DNA of 64,000 nucleotides from Brachionus koreanus (Eukaryota > Rotifera > Eurotatoria > Ploima > Brachionidae): NCBI GenBank assembly GCA_016987375.1, contig PJRA01000016.1:1633427-1697426 (forward strand), read 5' to 3'. Made by a program: the position numbers and the translations under genes. Positions 35,355 through 47,160 of this stretch are shown in pieces. The notes beneath the pieces are model-generated. The model ran no database searches. It saw only the letters and a program-made list of their open reading frames with translations, and was not told where the DNA came from. Position 1 is the stretch's first letter, and the number at the start of each line of letters is the position of its first letter.

Positions 35355-36738
35355 CTAATTAAATTGAAATAAATTTATTCTTAATTTGACTTAATTAAAA
35401 AATTAGAATTAAAATTTATAAATAGGCATTTTCATTAAATTCATGAAATAAACCAAACTAAAGGTGGGCTAATGAATGCCCAAATTTTGACTAAATTGAT
35501 TATTATTTCAAATAAAATTAAAAAATAAAAAATTTAATTATGTAAAAGTATGTTATCTATTAAAAATTTAAATAACCAAATTAGACATACACACACTTGA
35601 AATTCTATTTCGATTGCACTTGCTTTGCAAATTAAGAGATAGCAATTATTCACCTAAATGTCGTTTTTTAAATTTGAAATATTTCACCATTTCTAAGATC
35701 GATCCCAGCAATCAGGATATGGAATCGAGCTAGCCCATTCTAAAATGTGTGCATTCCGAAATTCTATTTATTTATTTGTTTTAATATTATAAATTATAAT
35801 GGCATTCCAAAGCGTTTTTTGATGCAAAAGTCTTAGTATATGCGGTAACAACAACATTATCATTTAATTTGCAGCGAGAAGACTTGAAACTTAGCTAGTT
35901 GCAATAACCAAGTAAATGCTTGCAAATGTTTTCGACACCAAAATTGCCATTTTAATATTTTATGTTTAACAAATTATTATTTTTTTCTCTCTCTCTCTCT
36001 TTCTTTTTTGCTCTGTGTATCAAGCTTTATGTAGGGAATTTTTTGATAAACATTTTAAAGCTATAAAAGTTTATTGAATAAAGCCTTGAAATAGAAAAAA
36101 AAACTATATTTTTAAAAATAGACTCGATTAACTCTAATTCAAAAAAAAAAAAAATTTTAACCAAAAATTTATTTCAATCAGTCCAAAATAAAATAGCTTT
36201 TATTTCTAATGAAAAATTAAACTATACTTGGTGAAAATCAAAATAAATAGAATAAAATAAAACACCTTATATCAAGACTGAGAGTGATTATATAAAATGC
36301 TGTAAATAATAATAAATATTTGAATAAACCAGACATGATTTGCCATAAACAATGCTTCGCTCATTTGAAATAATTCGCTCTAAAGGAAATTATCTCATTT
36401 CAAATAAATCATACTCAGCTAAAACATTTGCCGAACTGATTGATAAGAAGCACACGTCAAGGCCTTACTTTAGCCGAATAGTTTAACTTTTTTTATTGAA
36501 TTTTTTTTTCTCAGCTAATTAAATTATAATCTTTAACAAAAAAAAAAACAACAACAAAATTTCTTAAATACAATTTTTTAAGTCAACTGATCTAAAAGAA
36601 TTTCAAGAATTTCAGCCATATGCCTTGTTTATGCACATCTGAATGTTGTACATTGAACGTGACACACTCTTTTACGTCTTTTTTTTTTCAAACAAAAAGG
36701 ATTGTAATAAATAAAATAAATTTGAAAAAAAAATTTAT
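35355..36738. other. intergenic upstream of HNF4
   Basis: AT-rich region with a short CT microsatellite at about 35990-36003. It likely contains HNF4 promoter or upstream non-coding exons. Nothing else is recognised. Confidence 0.45.
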
Positions 36739-37303
36739 TTAATCACAAGTGTATTTAATGTAAAGGCCGTAAGGAATGGGATAAAGGTCTGCTCTTGTAT
36801 TGAACAAAACTCTGTTTAACTTGAACATGTTCGATTTGAGGAATTCTTTGGACAAGATGCATTTGACGCCCTGTCTGTAGCCGGGTTCTCTTTGCGAGTT
36901 CCGATTGCACTCAGTCTGTGTAGTAAAAGTCAAGTTCTGAGAATATGCTGACCACTTGAGAATCTCCTCGCCACATGCATAACGCGAAAAAGTGCTCCTG
37001 ATCCAATTATTTGCGTCTACTTTGAACGCATAGTGCAAGTTGGACTCGATTAGATTGATTGATGCCACTTGATTGTACACACAGTCTAACTGGTAGTTGA
37101 GAACATTGTCGGTTTTTTCCAGCCAATTTGAGTCATCAACGCATATATACTTTGCTTTAATGACACCTTTTATTAATAGATTTTAATTGAATTTTTTCTT
37201 ATTTATCTAGTTGATGCTTTTTGGCAAATATACCTGTTTGGCTCATGCACTGTTTAAATAAAAAAATCAATAGAAATATGCAAAAATTTAGTTTTAGATG
37301 CAT
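36739..37303 (-). CDS. small secreted SUEL-lectin-like protein
   Basis: Two exons (37234-37303 and 36739-37166, intron 67 nt, phase 1) give 165 residues. The first exon encodes a typical signal peptide (MHLKLNFCIFLLIFLFKQC). The mature part has paired cysteines in the order KAKYICVDDSNW, YQLDCVYNQVASINLIESN, RYACGEEILKW, TQTECNRNS, GVKCILSKEFLKSNMF and a final YGLYIKYTCD. This spacing fits a SUEL (D-galactoside/L-rhamnose-binding) lectin-like domain that ends YxxVxYxC. It would be secreted and possibly bind carbohydrate. It is a paralogue of the N-terminal domain of the gene at 40047 and lies head-to-head with it. No membrane anchor. Family call is moderate because SUEL motifs are short. Confidence 0.75.
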
Positions 37304-40046
37304 TGAAATTTAAAATAAGCACAAAAATTAAAATTGTTTTTAATTTGTCAAATTTTGTTAATTAATAAAATGGGTTTATATTTTATGAGATGAAGTTTTT
37401 TAATTTTAATTTTTTTCTTTTATTATTATTAATTTGAAAAAAAAGCACTAGGCGCTTTATATAATATTTGCCAATAAGTAAGCATAATTATTTTTTTAAG
37501 ATAAAAAGAAAATATTTGCTATAAGTTGTTTGTCATTGAAAATTAACAAATAAAATAAATTGAAATTTTAAACTATTTTATAAAAAAAAAAATTCAAATT
37601 TAAGTTGATTTAAATGGCTGAGAGTGAAATTAGCGCCGATTGTAAGAGTTGTATTTTTTATCTCATTTAAAAACTATTTAGTCAACATATCAAAATTAAT
37701 TAATTACAAAATTAAAAGAAGCTTAAAATTTTGTTTTTTAATTAATTCAATTTTTTTGGTTTTTCTATTTTGACAGTTTATATCTTTTTTTTTAATCACC
37801 TAGCAAAATATTGACTTTAACTTAGCTTTTTTGTGTTTCGTTTTAATAAATTAATGTTCTACAACCAAATATGATAACTTTCTGTTCTAAAATAAATGAA
37901 ATAACCCATTGTTGTTGTTGTTTTTTTCAAATATTAAAATTAAATTTCATTATAAATTTTTTTTTAATGAACTAAATTCTGTAATGAGATATTTTTTTAT
38001 TGAAAAATTAAAAAAACAAAAGCCCCTAGACAAATTTGGTCTGATTTTGTTGTGGCATCATTTGAGACAAAACTTTTTTAAAGGCTCTGGACAAACAAAA
38101 CCTTTGTTGGCCTCTATTTGACTATTATTTTTAACTTGATTACAAATTAAGATTTATTCAAATAAACATCAACAACTTCCCGAATAAAAAATAAATATAT
38201 CTATTATCAAATTTGCTCTAATTTGAACTGAGAAGATAATTTAAAAATATTTATTTTTCTCTACTAAAATAAAAGATTATCTTCATTTAGGTCATCATAC
38301 GTGTAAAAAAATCACTTTCACTTTAAACAGCATCTTGGGCCCGGCTTTTCGCTTGACCTAGTGAAATTTTATTTTTTTGTTACGCTTCAAACTTGTTTCT
38401 AATCAAATAAATTCAAATTGATATTCCAAATTTTATCAAATATTTACACTTGTACTCGGAAAAAATCCCATTAGAATGAGAGATATGGATTATTTATTAT
38501 GAAGACAAATAAGCTGCGAGCAAAACAATAAAATGGTAAATATACACACTTGGTCTAATAAGCACATAACTGACCATTCAATCCGAACAAAACGATTAGT
38601 TTTCATTTTCTCTTTTGACAAGCAAACGAAAATTCAATGTTTGTTTCAATAAAATTAATTAAAAAAAAAAGTGTATTCAAAAAAAAATTTTATTGAGACT
38701 AATAATAAGTTTTGGCAAGATTTGTGACGCCGATGACCCGGATATTATAGGATAAAATTACGTCATTTTAAGCCGATTTTTTTTTAGCAAAATTCAATTT
38801 GAAAAAAAAAAAAATTTGGTTTCAAATTTTGTTTGTCCAAAGATTAAACTTTAGAAGATGTTTGCAAACGATATATCACTTACTAAAATTATCATGATCA
38901 AATAGTTTATTTCATTTTAAAACATGATTTTTTTCCATTAGCTCAAAGACAATAATTGCATTTTAATTTCCTGTAAAGCATGAGCTTAAAAATAGCTTTA
39001 ATGTCTGTTTGATCGGGTCTTAGTTTTCAATATTTATCTTGGCTTTTTAATTGTATTTAAAAAAAAAAATATCTATTTCAAATTTTAAGTTTTTTTTTTT
39101 TATTTTTTTATTAGCGTATCTTCTCCATCGCTACGTGTTTGAACATTTAACAAATTTAAAATGTTTCATGAGCAAATTGTTTTAAACGAAATTTAATATG
39201 TCATCACATTTAGTAAATTTTTTCAAGAAATTTACAGTTTTTCAACTTCATAATCAAATAAATAAAATATAATTAAAAAAAAATTCAGGCTAAAAAAAAC
39301 TCTTAAATAAGCTGGGTCAATTTTTATCAAGATAAAGAAAAAAAAATGGGACCATAAGTCAATCAATATCAGTAGGAAATTTAAATTTGTCTTGTCAAGC
39401 AAAACATTTATGCAATTGGGTTCAAAGCTTTGATTGACACGTTAAGCCACACTAGGAATTAGTCAAATACGAACAATGGTTTAAATTAAAATCTACTTAA
39501 TAGCTAATTAATCCACTTTGACAGTAAAAATTAGAAGAAAAAAATTTAAATTTTATATAGCTTTGACTTTGGTCTATTAGAGGATTAAATATGGGCGAAC
39601 TTATAGCCAAATTTTACTTAAATTAGCCGACTAGTGGTTATTTTTTTCAATTTTTTTATCTTTGTTTTTTTTTTTTTATTTTTGTGATGGTCTTTGCATA
39701 ATATAAAATAGTTTCTAATGATTCAAAGCTTGAGTCCGTAATCTTGTTTTTTTTTTATCAGAGGAGAATAAAAGACACCAAATCTCAAGTTCATTATTTT
39801 TAAATTCAAAAGAAATTTTTATATTGAAAGGCTTTCTATTTTAAAATTTTTTTTTTGTTATAATTAAATTCAATTTCGATTGTTCTAAGTTAATATTTAC
39901 TCGCTTTGTAGGCTCAATTTCAATTGTAAAAACTATTTCGTAAAATTACAACTATTTTTATTAGTATTTGAGTTGGACAAAAAAAATATATTCTTATCAT
40001 TAGGAAGACTTATTTTTGAAAACAAAATAATTTAGATTCCATAAAT
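37304..40046. other. 2.7 kb divergent intergenic region
   Basis: Lies between the two divergently transcribed SUEL-like genes. It is AT-rich with poly-T tracts. A more GC-rich patch at about 38330-38360 stands out but has no recognised motif. Shared regulation is possible. Confidence 0.45.
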
Positions 40047-42219
40047 ATGCGCCTATTATTCTTTTTGATTTTTACTTTAAACTCTTTGCTAGCATTTATC
40101 AAGGCTCAAGCGCCTCTAACGCCTAAAACAGGTAATTTAAATTTAAATTTTATTATTTGTTTTTTTTTTTATTTTTTTTATTTTTGAATAAAATAATTAT
40201 CTAATTTAATTAAAAGTTTCAATATGTGCCGACGAGTACAGACTGAACTCATATCCGCTGCAGTGCCAGTTCGGCCAAGCGGTCAATATAATTCAAGTGG
40301 TGGAAAAATTCGAAAAAAATAACCAAAGACCAGATTGTTATGGCAAAGGCTCTTTGGACTACAACTTTTCTAAGCCAATAGTTGACTTTTGCAATGGAAA
40401 AACTGAATGTGTACTAAGCAGTGCTTTCATTGATGAAAAAAAGCTGTTCGATGCAGAGACTTATTTTTTGCCCGATAACTCCTACTATTTAATACCATAC
40501 AGAATTGACGTGGTCTTCGATTGTTCAAGTAAGCTGTCCGATTTTCTTAATTAGATAGTATACAAATAAATCATTCTTTTTAATCAAAGCATGAGGCAGC
40601 TCTTTTATTTAACATTTTATAAACTTGTTTTTAAATTTTTCTTTAAATTTATCTTCAAGTTTAAACTAAATTAACCCAAAATACCCCTTTTATCTACAGG
40701 TAATATTGTACTAACTACGACGAAAGCGATTTTTACAGAGAAAACAAGCCAAACTGCGACAACCAGTACCAAGACAACAGCCACTACCACTTCTACTAGC
40801 ACAGCTACAACAACAACTACTACCACCACACCTGCCACTACTACTACTACTACTACTACTACTATTGCCACAACTTCTCTTACCCCTAACACTACTGAAT
40901 TTTTTTCTGTTACCAACGCCACGGTTGAAGCTAATAATTCAACTGAGAACGCTAGCAGTAATTATACTCATTTTAGTGGTGTAACGTTTGCACAGCTCAA
41001 TTTAAAGCACCGTTCGGGAGCACCATTTTTATCAGTTAATGAAGACGAATATCTAACCAAAAAAATAAAAGCCTTTAACCACTTTACTATCGCTTATAAG
41101 AGCAAAAATTCTTTCTCTACAACTAGTACTGTTAAGGAAGTGAGTTCAACTAGATCAATTAGTCCTAGTAGTTCGACAAGTCTTAAATTTAGCGCCATAA
41201 ATCATCAAAGATTGAATGAGAATAATCTGACAACTAAAATGAAATTTAACATTTTAGGCAAGTCAGTTAGCTCTATAGGAACTAGTAGCGTCACTGCATC
41301 CACTGCATCTACCACAATACAAACTAAACCCATTGTTCAGTCGACTGTGAACAAAACAAAAAAAATCTCAAAAATAATCTATTCGAATGTTAACGATTTA
41401 AAAGATAAATATAAATCGTTTAAAGGTACATATTTTATCATATCTAGGATTTAAGTAGATGTTGTATTAAAATTAATTTTATATCCTCTTATTCAACAAC
41501 AACAAAAAAAAAATTAAAAAATTTTTTTTTATTTTTTTAGATAGAATTTTTTATTTAATGCTTAGTGTCTATCAGATGATGCATGATTTAAATTACTTGA
41601 AAAAAAAAAAATTTTTTATTTTTAATTTATTTTTTTTTCTGTTTTTTTTAGATCCAACTACGACTACTTCTACCACTACCAGAGTGGCTGCCTATGAGCC
41701 AAATTCAGACACAGATCGAACTGTTATGATAGGTAAAAATAAAAAAAATTCTATTTTTTTTATAATTTTTTTTTCTAGTTTTAATTGTACTTGGTTCGGT
41801 ATTTTTTCTTATAATAATTGCCATTGCAATTCTCATATGCATTAGGTAAATTTTGTTAATTAAAAAGCAAAAAATAAATCATAAAATTGAAAATGACTAG
41901 ACGACAAAATCAGGCTAAGTTGGACAGGGAATTCGGCTACAAAAACGACTATAGTGGAGATGATAGTATGAGCAATGAAGGCAACTTAAGCACAATTGGT
42001 GGCTCAATTAGGCAAAAACACATATCTGGTCCTTTTGGTGAAATATCAGGCATTCATTCGAGCCGCAACATGGAAAGCTTAACCGGTACTTTCGGCACAT
42101 ACAAATCAAGATCCAACGACGGATACGAGCACTCCGATGATTCGACTAGTGATATGCCCAAAGTGGATAGTCGAAGACCTATAATCGATCATAATGAATA
42201 TTGGCGAACTAATGTTTAA
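40047..42219 (+). CDS. type I membrane protein: signal, SUEL-like lectin, mucin stalk, TM, cytoplasmic tail
   Basis: Six exons (40047-40131, 40217-40528, 40700-41425, 41652-41732, 41779-41845, 41901-42219) join in phase to 529 residues. Exon 1 is a signal peptide (MRLLFFLIFTLNSLLAF...). Exon 2 holds the SUEL-like domain: ICADEYRLNSYPLQCQFGQA, RPDCYGKGSLDY, VDFCNGKTECVLSSAF and a final IDVVFDCS. Exon 3 is a Thr/Ser-rich, O-glycosylation-prone stalk with a poly-Thr run encoded by ACT/ACA triplets (about 40770-40870) and several N-glycosylation sites. Exon 5 encodes one TM helix (LIVLGSVFFLIIIAIAILIC). Exon 6 gives a polar cytoplasmic tail of about 106 residues starting RRQNQAKLDREFGYKNDY. The layout suggests a cell-surface lectin or adhesion receptor. 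The poly-Thr run is a microsatellite and may vary in length between individuals. Confidence 0.85.
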
Positions 42220-42705
42220 TTTAAAATTTTTTTTTTCCTTCTCAATTTATTTAAAGTATTCAAGTAGATAATTATCTATTTTTGTTAATTCCAATTAACA
42301 TCATTATAATAGATTGGTTTTTTTTTTAATTATTATTCAAATTGATTTTCAATTGTGTAAAAAATTTTCTTTTTCTAATTTTTAATAAATTGCTTTTTTT
42401 TTAAAAGCTAAATTTTCAACTTATGTATTTCCTGTCATTTGAGGAAAAATTTTAAACTATTTTATTAAAAAAAAATAACTAAAAAGGGGAAATAATTTTT
42501 GAAAAAGCTTTAATTAAGCTATTTGAACTGATGACGGCAAAATGCGTGATTAATTCGTCTATTTAATAGAGAAAAAAAATTTTTTTGTTGCGCATTTATC
42601 AATAAAAACATTTTGAGCTTATTTTTAACTTTAGTGAGTTTAGAAAAAAAAATTAAATTTTAAAATGTTTAATAAAAAAATTAATTTAAAGGAAAAAAAA
42701 AAAAG
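42220..42705. other. convergent spacer
   Basis: Short AT-rich 3' spacer between the SUEL-mucin gene (+) and the eIF4G-like gene (-). Nothing recognised. Confidence 0.5.
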
Positions 42706-44785
42706 CTATTTTTCACTCTGTGGTCTTGCTATGTGTTCGAAAAAATAGTTTAAATAAACTTGCGCAATTCCATGGCCTTTTCCACGAGGGTTATTCAGCC
42801 ATTTGTAAAAAACTTTTCTCTCAACTATTCCGTCCGAGTAGAGCAACGCAAATGAAACAGGTAAGAAATCTATGGAAAAATAGTTTTTAGAGACGAAAAA
42901 AATTAAAAATTTTTTTTTTTTCAAATTTATAAAAATTACTTGTTTCATATTTCATGTGAAATGCCATTACTTGAAGCGAATACAAAATTTCCAATTGCAA
43001 ATCTGCATGTTCTCTAACAAAGTTGACTAGAATATTTTCCATTTTTTTGAATTTTTCACTGTCTATATTTTTGTGAATGAGAGCTTTTTCGAAAAAAACC
43101 ACACTCAAAGCTCTAATAAACTCTTTGCTCTTGGTTTCCTCTTTGTGAAATTCAGGCTCACATCGATCAAGCACAGCAAGCGGCTCAGCTCCCGTTTCTC
43201 TGAATATAACCTCCAATTTTTCCTTGAAATTCTCAATTTGCTCCACACTTTGTCTTTGATGCTCACCACGCATGCTTGAAATCCATTCAATTCTCATTTC
43301 TTTAAAAAAATCTCTTCTGTCCTCATCGTTCTCAAAATTTTCAAAAAAATAATTAAAATCTATGCCCGACAGCTCAAAAATGTCCGAAACATTTTGACAT
43401 CCTATTTGTTCGGCTGCAGCTCTCAATGTCTTTGCCATTATTCTAGCACAAAGTTGATCATGCTTGATCGGCTCGAAACACTCTTTCAAAAAGCTTAGAT
43501 CCAAAAAATCCAATCGAAAAAAATTGACCAAAATTTGGCTCAATTTTTTAGGAAACTTGTATCCTTTGACATAAGACTCGAGTGCTTTAAGCAACACTTT
43601 TCTAAGTCCCAATTTAAATTGTTCCAATTTGAGAGCCTTATTCTTCAAATATTGATAGAAAAACTCTCCGATTAGGTCTCTTAGTTGATCACTACGATCC
43701 ATTGAAATACATAGCAGAGCCTCAAATAATTCATTGTGTCTGTCAGGATCTATTTTTAGAATGTAGCTAAAAACTTTATCAAAATTTTCACGGTATTTAA
43801 GCTGATCAAGTATGTGATGAGCATATGCATAAAAGAGGCTAAAGCGTCTACCATCAGCTACTATGAATTCAATTTGAGTTTGAGGCACTGTTTTAGCAAA
43901 TTGAAGCTCGGTTGTTTGACGCTCAGTCAAAACTTGATTGCGAATTACTTCGATTCGCTTCGGACTAGTGTCATGTCTCGGTATCCAGTTGAACTCTCTT
44001 AATTCAATCAAATTCAAAATCATGAATCTAATACGTGCTGATAACGAGTATCTTTTCTCATATATTTCTCTCAATTGTTCAAAATAGTCGTCTATTCTGT
44101 CTTTGTTATTTTCATTGTCAAATTTATGTCCAACTCTGGTTAATAATTTGCACAGACATTCCAAATTTTGCTCGTCTTTTTCCTGCTTTTCGAAAAGTCT
44201 TTTAATACCTTCATGCAAAATGGCATCGTCCAAAAGATCCATGTTGTACAATTCGGCCAAAAAAGTAACATTTCCGATGTAGTTTTGTCTAGCTTTTTCC
44301 AATTGTTCACTAGCTTGAACGTACAATTCGTTGCGTTTTTGTTCATCAGTGACATATTCGGCTTCTTTGAGCAAATATTCATAGTATTTATCCTTGTGAT
44401 AATCAGAGTCAAATTCTCGTTCGCATTTTTTCAGCAAAATAGTCAAGAAATTGATAAATTTGGAAGATACATGTTCAAAGGGTACTTTTATTTGGCTCAT
44501 TAGTTTGCATGCCTGAGCGTACAGATGAGAGTATATCTCCTCGTTGAGAGCATTTTGATAAATAATGTTAGCTGCTTGATCCAAGCGTTCTTGTGTGTTA
44601 AGAGGAAGATTTAAGAGATTTATGACTAATTTTTGAAAATTTTCTGGAGTCAAACGATTCAAGACGAAGCGAAGTTGACGCTCAATGGACTCATCTTCGT
44701 CTATATCGTCTGGCTTTTTCACTCTATAAGGATCTTTAGATTGATGCAGCTCGACGTCTTTTTTTAGTACTAAATTACTTTGCAT
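42706..44785 (-). CDS. eIF4G-like translation scaffold (MIF4G-MA3-W2), N-terminus unresolved
   Basis: Two exons (42940-44785 and 42706-42869) join in phase to at least 669 residues. The MIF4G/HEAT domain (about residues 30-270) contains RQLRFVLNRLTPENFQKLV, NTQERLDQAANIIYQNA, LYAQACKLMSQIKVPFE, YIGNVTFLAELYNMDLL, NLECLCKLLTRVGHKFD and ARIRFMILNLIELREFNWIP. These parallel eIF4G1-3 and DAP5. A short linker leads to an MA3-like helical region and then a W2-like C-terminus (FYKWLNNPRGKGHGIAQVYL). eIF4G binds eIF4A and eIF3 to recruit ribosomes. The eIF4E- and PABP-binding N-terminus is not present. Either it is in exons within or beyond the gap at 44820, or this is a DAP5/NAT1-like short form. 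The ATG at 44785 follows an AACAG acceptor-like site, so I favour missing 5' exons. Confidence 0.88.
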
Positions 44786-44819
44786 TGCTGTTAAATTTAT
44801 TTATTTAAAATTTAATGCT

Positions 44820-45463
44820 NNNNNNNNNNNNNNNNNNNNNNNNNNNNNNNNNNNNNNNNNNNNNNNNNNNNNNNNNNNNNNNNNNNNNNNNNNNNNNNNN
44901 NNNNNNNNNNNNNNNNNNNNNNNNNNNNNNNNNNNNNNNNNNNNNNNNNNNNNNNNNNNNNNNNNNNNNNNNNNNNNNNNNNNNNNNNNNNNNNNNNNNN
45001 NNNNNNNNNNNNNNNNNNNNNNNNNNNNNNNNNNNNNNNNNNNNNNNNNNNNNNNNNNNNNNNNNNNNNNNNNNNNNNNNNNNNNNNNNNNNNNNNNNNN
45101 NNNNNNNNNNNNNNNNNNNNNNNNNNNNNNNNNNNNNNNNNNNNNNNNNNNNNNNNNNNNNNNNNNNNNNNNNNNNNNNNNNNNNNNNNNNNNNNNNNNN
45201 NNNNNNNNNNNNNNNNNNNNNNNNNNNNNNNNNNNNNNNNNNNNNNNNNNNNNNNNNNNNNNNNNNNNNNNNNNNNNNNNNNNNNNNNNNNNNNNNNNNN
45301 NNNNNNNNNNNNNNNNNNNNNNNNNNNNNNNNNNNNNNNNNNNNNNNNNNNNNNNNNNNNNNNNNNNNNNNNNNNNNNNNNNNNNNNNNNNNNNNNNNNN
45401 NNNNNNNNNNNNNNNNNNNNNNNNNNNNNNNNNNNNNNNNNNNNNNNNNNNNNNNNNNNNNNN
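44820..45463. other. assembly gap (644 N)
   Basis: A run of undetermined bases directly upstream of the eIF4G-like exon. It may hide 5' exons of that gene. Frames crossing it are artefacts. Confidence 0.99.
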
Positions 45464-45654
45464 AAAATCATTGAATTTTATTTTTTTTCCAAATTCAAAA
45501 TTATTCAAATTGTTTCTTTACTTTTTCACAATGTTTTTTCAAACTAATTTAGCATGTATTGGAAAACGTTTAATTTAAGGCTAAATTGTGTGTGTTTTGT
45601 TATGGTTTTTGTTTTCTTAGATAAAAGATTAAATTTGTTTATTTTGAAAAAGTT

Positions 45655-47160
45655 TTAGTATAGTTTAGTGGTTTATTGCAACGCATAAATGCGTAAATCT
45701 GACAACAGATTATGTGCAAAAAATATTATGAAAGTTTTTGTCTATCTTTACTTTAAAATATCACTAGATTGAGCTTCTACTGTATCCACTCCCAACTTAT
45801 TCCAGCCATTAACTACACGTTTTGTGAATAAGTGGTATCTTTGGGCACAATTTTTGATTATTTCTCTTTTAATTCTGTATGGATGCATCCATACAAGAGG
45901 TCATGACCTCTTGTACTTCTGCTTGAGAAAGTGATATGGGCACCAAACAGGAATTGCATACTCTAAGTGAGGCCTAACAAGACTTGTGTAAAGTAATTTA
46001 ATGACCATCTGTGTCCGATATTTAATACCATGAAGAACTTGGCCAAGTATTCTGTTGCCTTTTGAGGCTGCTGAGCAAACTTGAGAATGCCATTTTAAAT
46101 CGTTTTGAATCCATATTCCTAAGTCTTTCTGAATCCGGGATCTTGAGACAAGATGAGCTTTTCCATTTGCTATTTCATTCATAATATAATCATTTTGGAG
46201 CCCTTGATTTCGATTAAAACTCATAATTTTGCATTTATCAAAATTTAGATCCATAGACCATTCATTACACCAGCTAATTAATGAATCAATATCATCTTGA
46301 AGTAACTTAAATGATTCATGCGGATTGTATCGATCGATAATACAAAATATCTTGCAGTCGTCTGCATAAAGTAGACATTTGTTTTTTAGTTTGTTGGGCA
46401 AATCATTAATAAAAATTGTGAAGAGCAATGGACCGAGGACAGAGCCTTGTGGTACACCACTAGTCACATTTAGCCATTTGGATTCTGTTTTAACACCTAC
46501 AACTCTTTGTTTACGATGACTGAGAAACGATTCAATCCATAATAACATTCCGTCAATGCCAAGTCGTTTAAGTTTAAATAAGAGTTTTGGGTGATTCACT
46601 CTATCGAAAGCTTTAGAGAAATCTGTATAGAGTACATCCACTTTATTACCTAGAGATATTTGATGTGTCAAAAAATCAAGACTTTCAAGTAGGTTTGTAG
46701 TACACGATTTATGAGGAATAAATCCATATTGGAGTTGATTAATTAATTTATTTTCAAGACAAAAATTTAATACCAAGTTTCTAATAATTCTCTCAGCAAT
46801 ACGGCATGGTATCGATGTGATTGAGATAAGCCTATAATTTTTACGGTCTGATCTATTTCCTTTTTTATAAATCGGGGGACGTTTGCAAGTCTTCAAAAAT
46901 CAGATATTTCTCCAGATTCAAAGGATTTTTAGATAATTAGTTCCAGATGATAAGAAACACCTTCAGAACCATTTTTCAGAAAGTATGGAACTTTTGTTAA
47001 CATTTAAAGTATTTAACTCATTAAGAATGATTTCTCTCGACGTTATTTCATTAATCTTAAAGGGGCATTTAGGTACATCATATGTAATTGCTGAATCAAT
47101 TAAGAGAAAGCTTGACTTTGAGAAAACTGACTGAAAAAATTTATTGAGAATCATTGATAT
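45655..47160 (-). mobile_element. CR1/Jockey-type LINE, 5'-truncated, inactivated
   Basis: The minus strand carries most of a non-LTR reverse transcriptase. The palm contains PPIYKKGNRSDRKNYRLISI, VDVLYTDFSKAFDRVNHPKL (first catalytic Asp), SGVPQGSVLGPLLFTIFIND and LLYADDCKIF (catalytic YADD). Thumb-region pieces such as WNEWSMDLNFDKCKIMSFN-like sequence and VRPHLEYAIPVWCPY follow. After a frameshift near 45890 the C-terminus continues RIKREIIKNCAQRYHLFTKR, VVNGWNKL, then a stop near 45750 and an AATAAACCACTA-like 3' UTR. Upstream of 46900 the frame is broken by stops, and NELNTLNVNKSSILSEKW marks the usual pre-palm region. No endonuclease domain is present. The catalytic core is nearly open, so this is a fairly recent insertion that cannot move by itself. 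Confidence 0.88.

Noticed and set aside
35985..36005. CT-repeat as a possible regulatory GAGA site near HNF4
   Set aside because: A short simple repeat; nothing beyond position supports a role.
40671..40922. Minus-strand Val/Ala-rich open frame
   Set aside because: Antisense of the poly-Thr microsatellite in the mucin-like exon, which has spliced, in-phase neighbours.
44801..45508. Open frames on both strands across the second run of N
   Set aside because: Artefacts of the gap.
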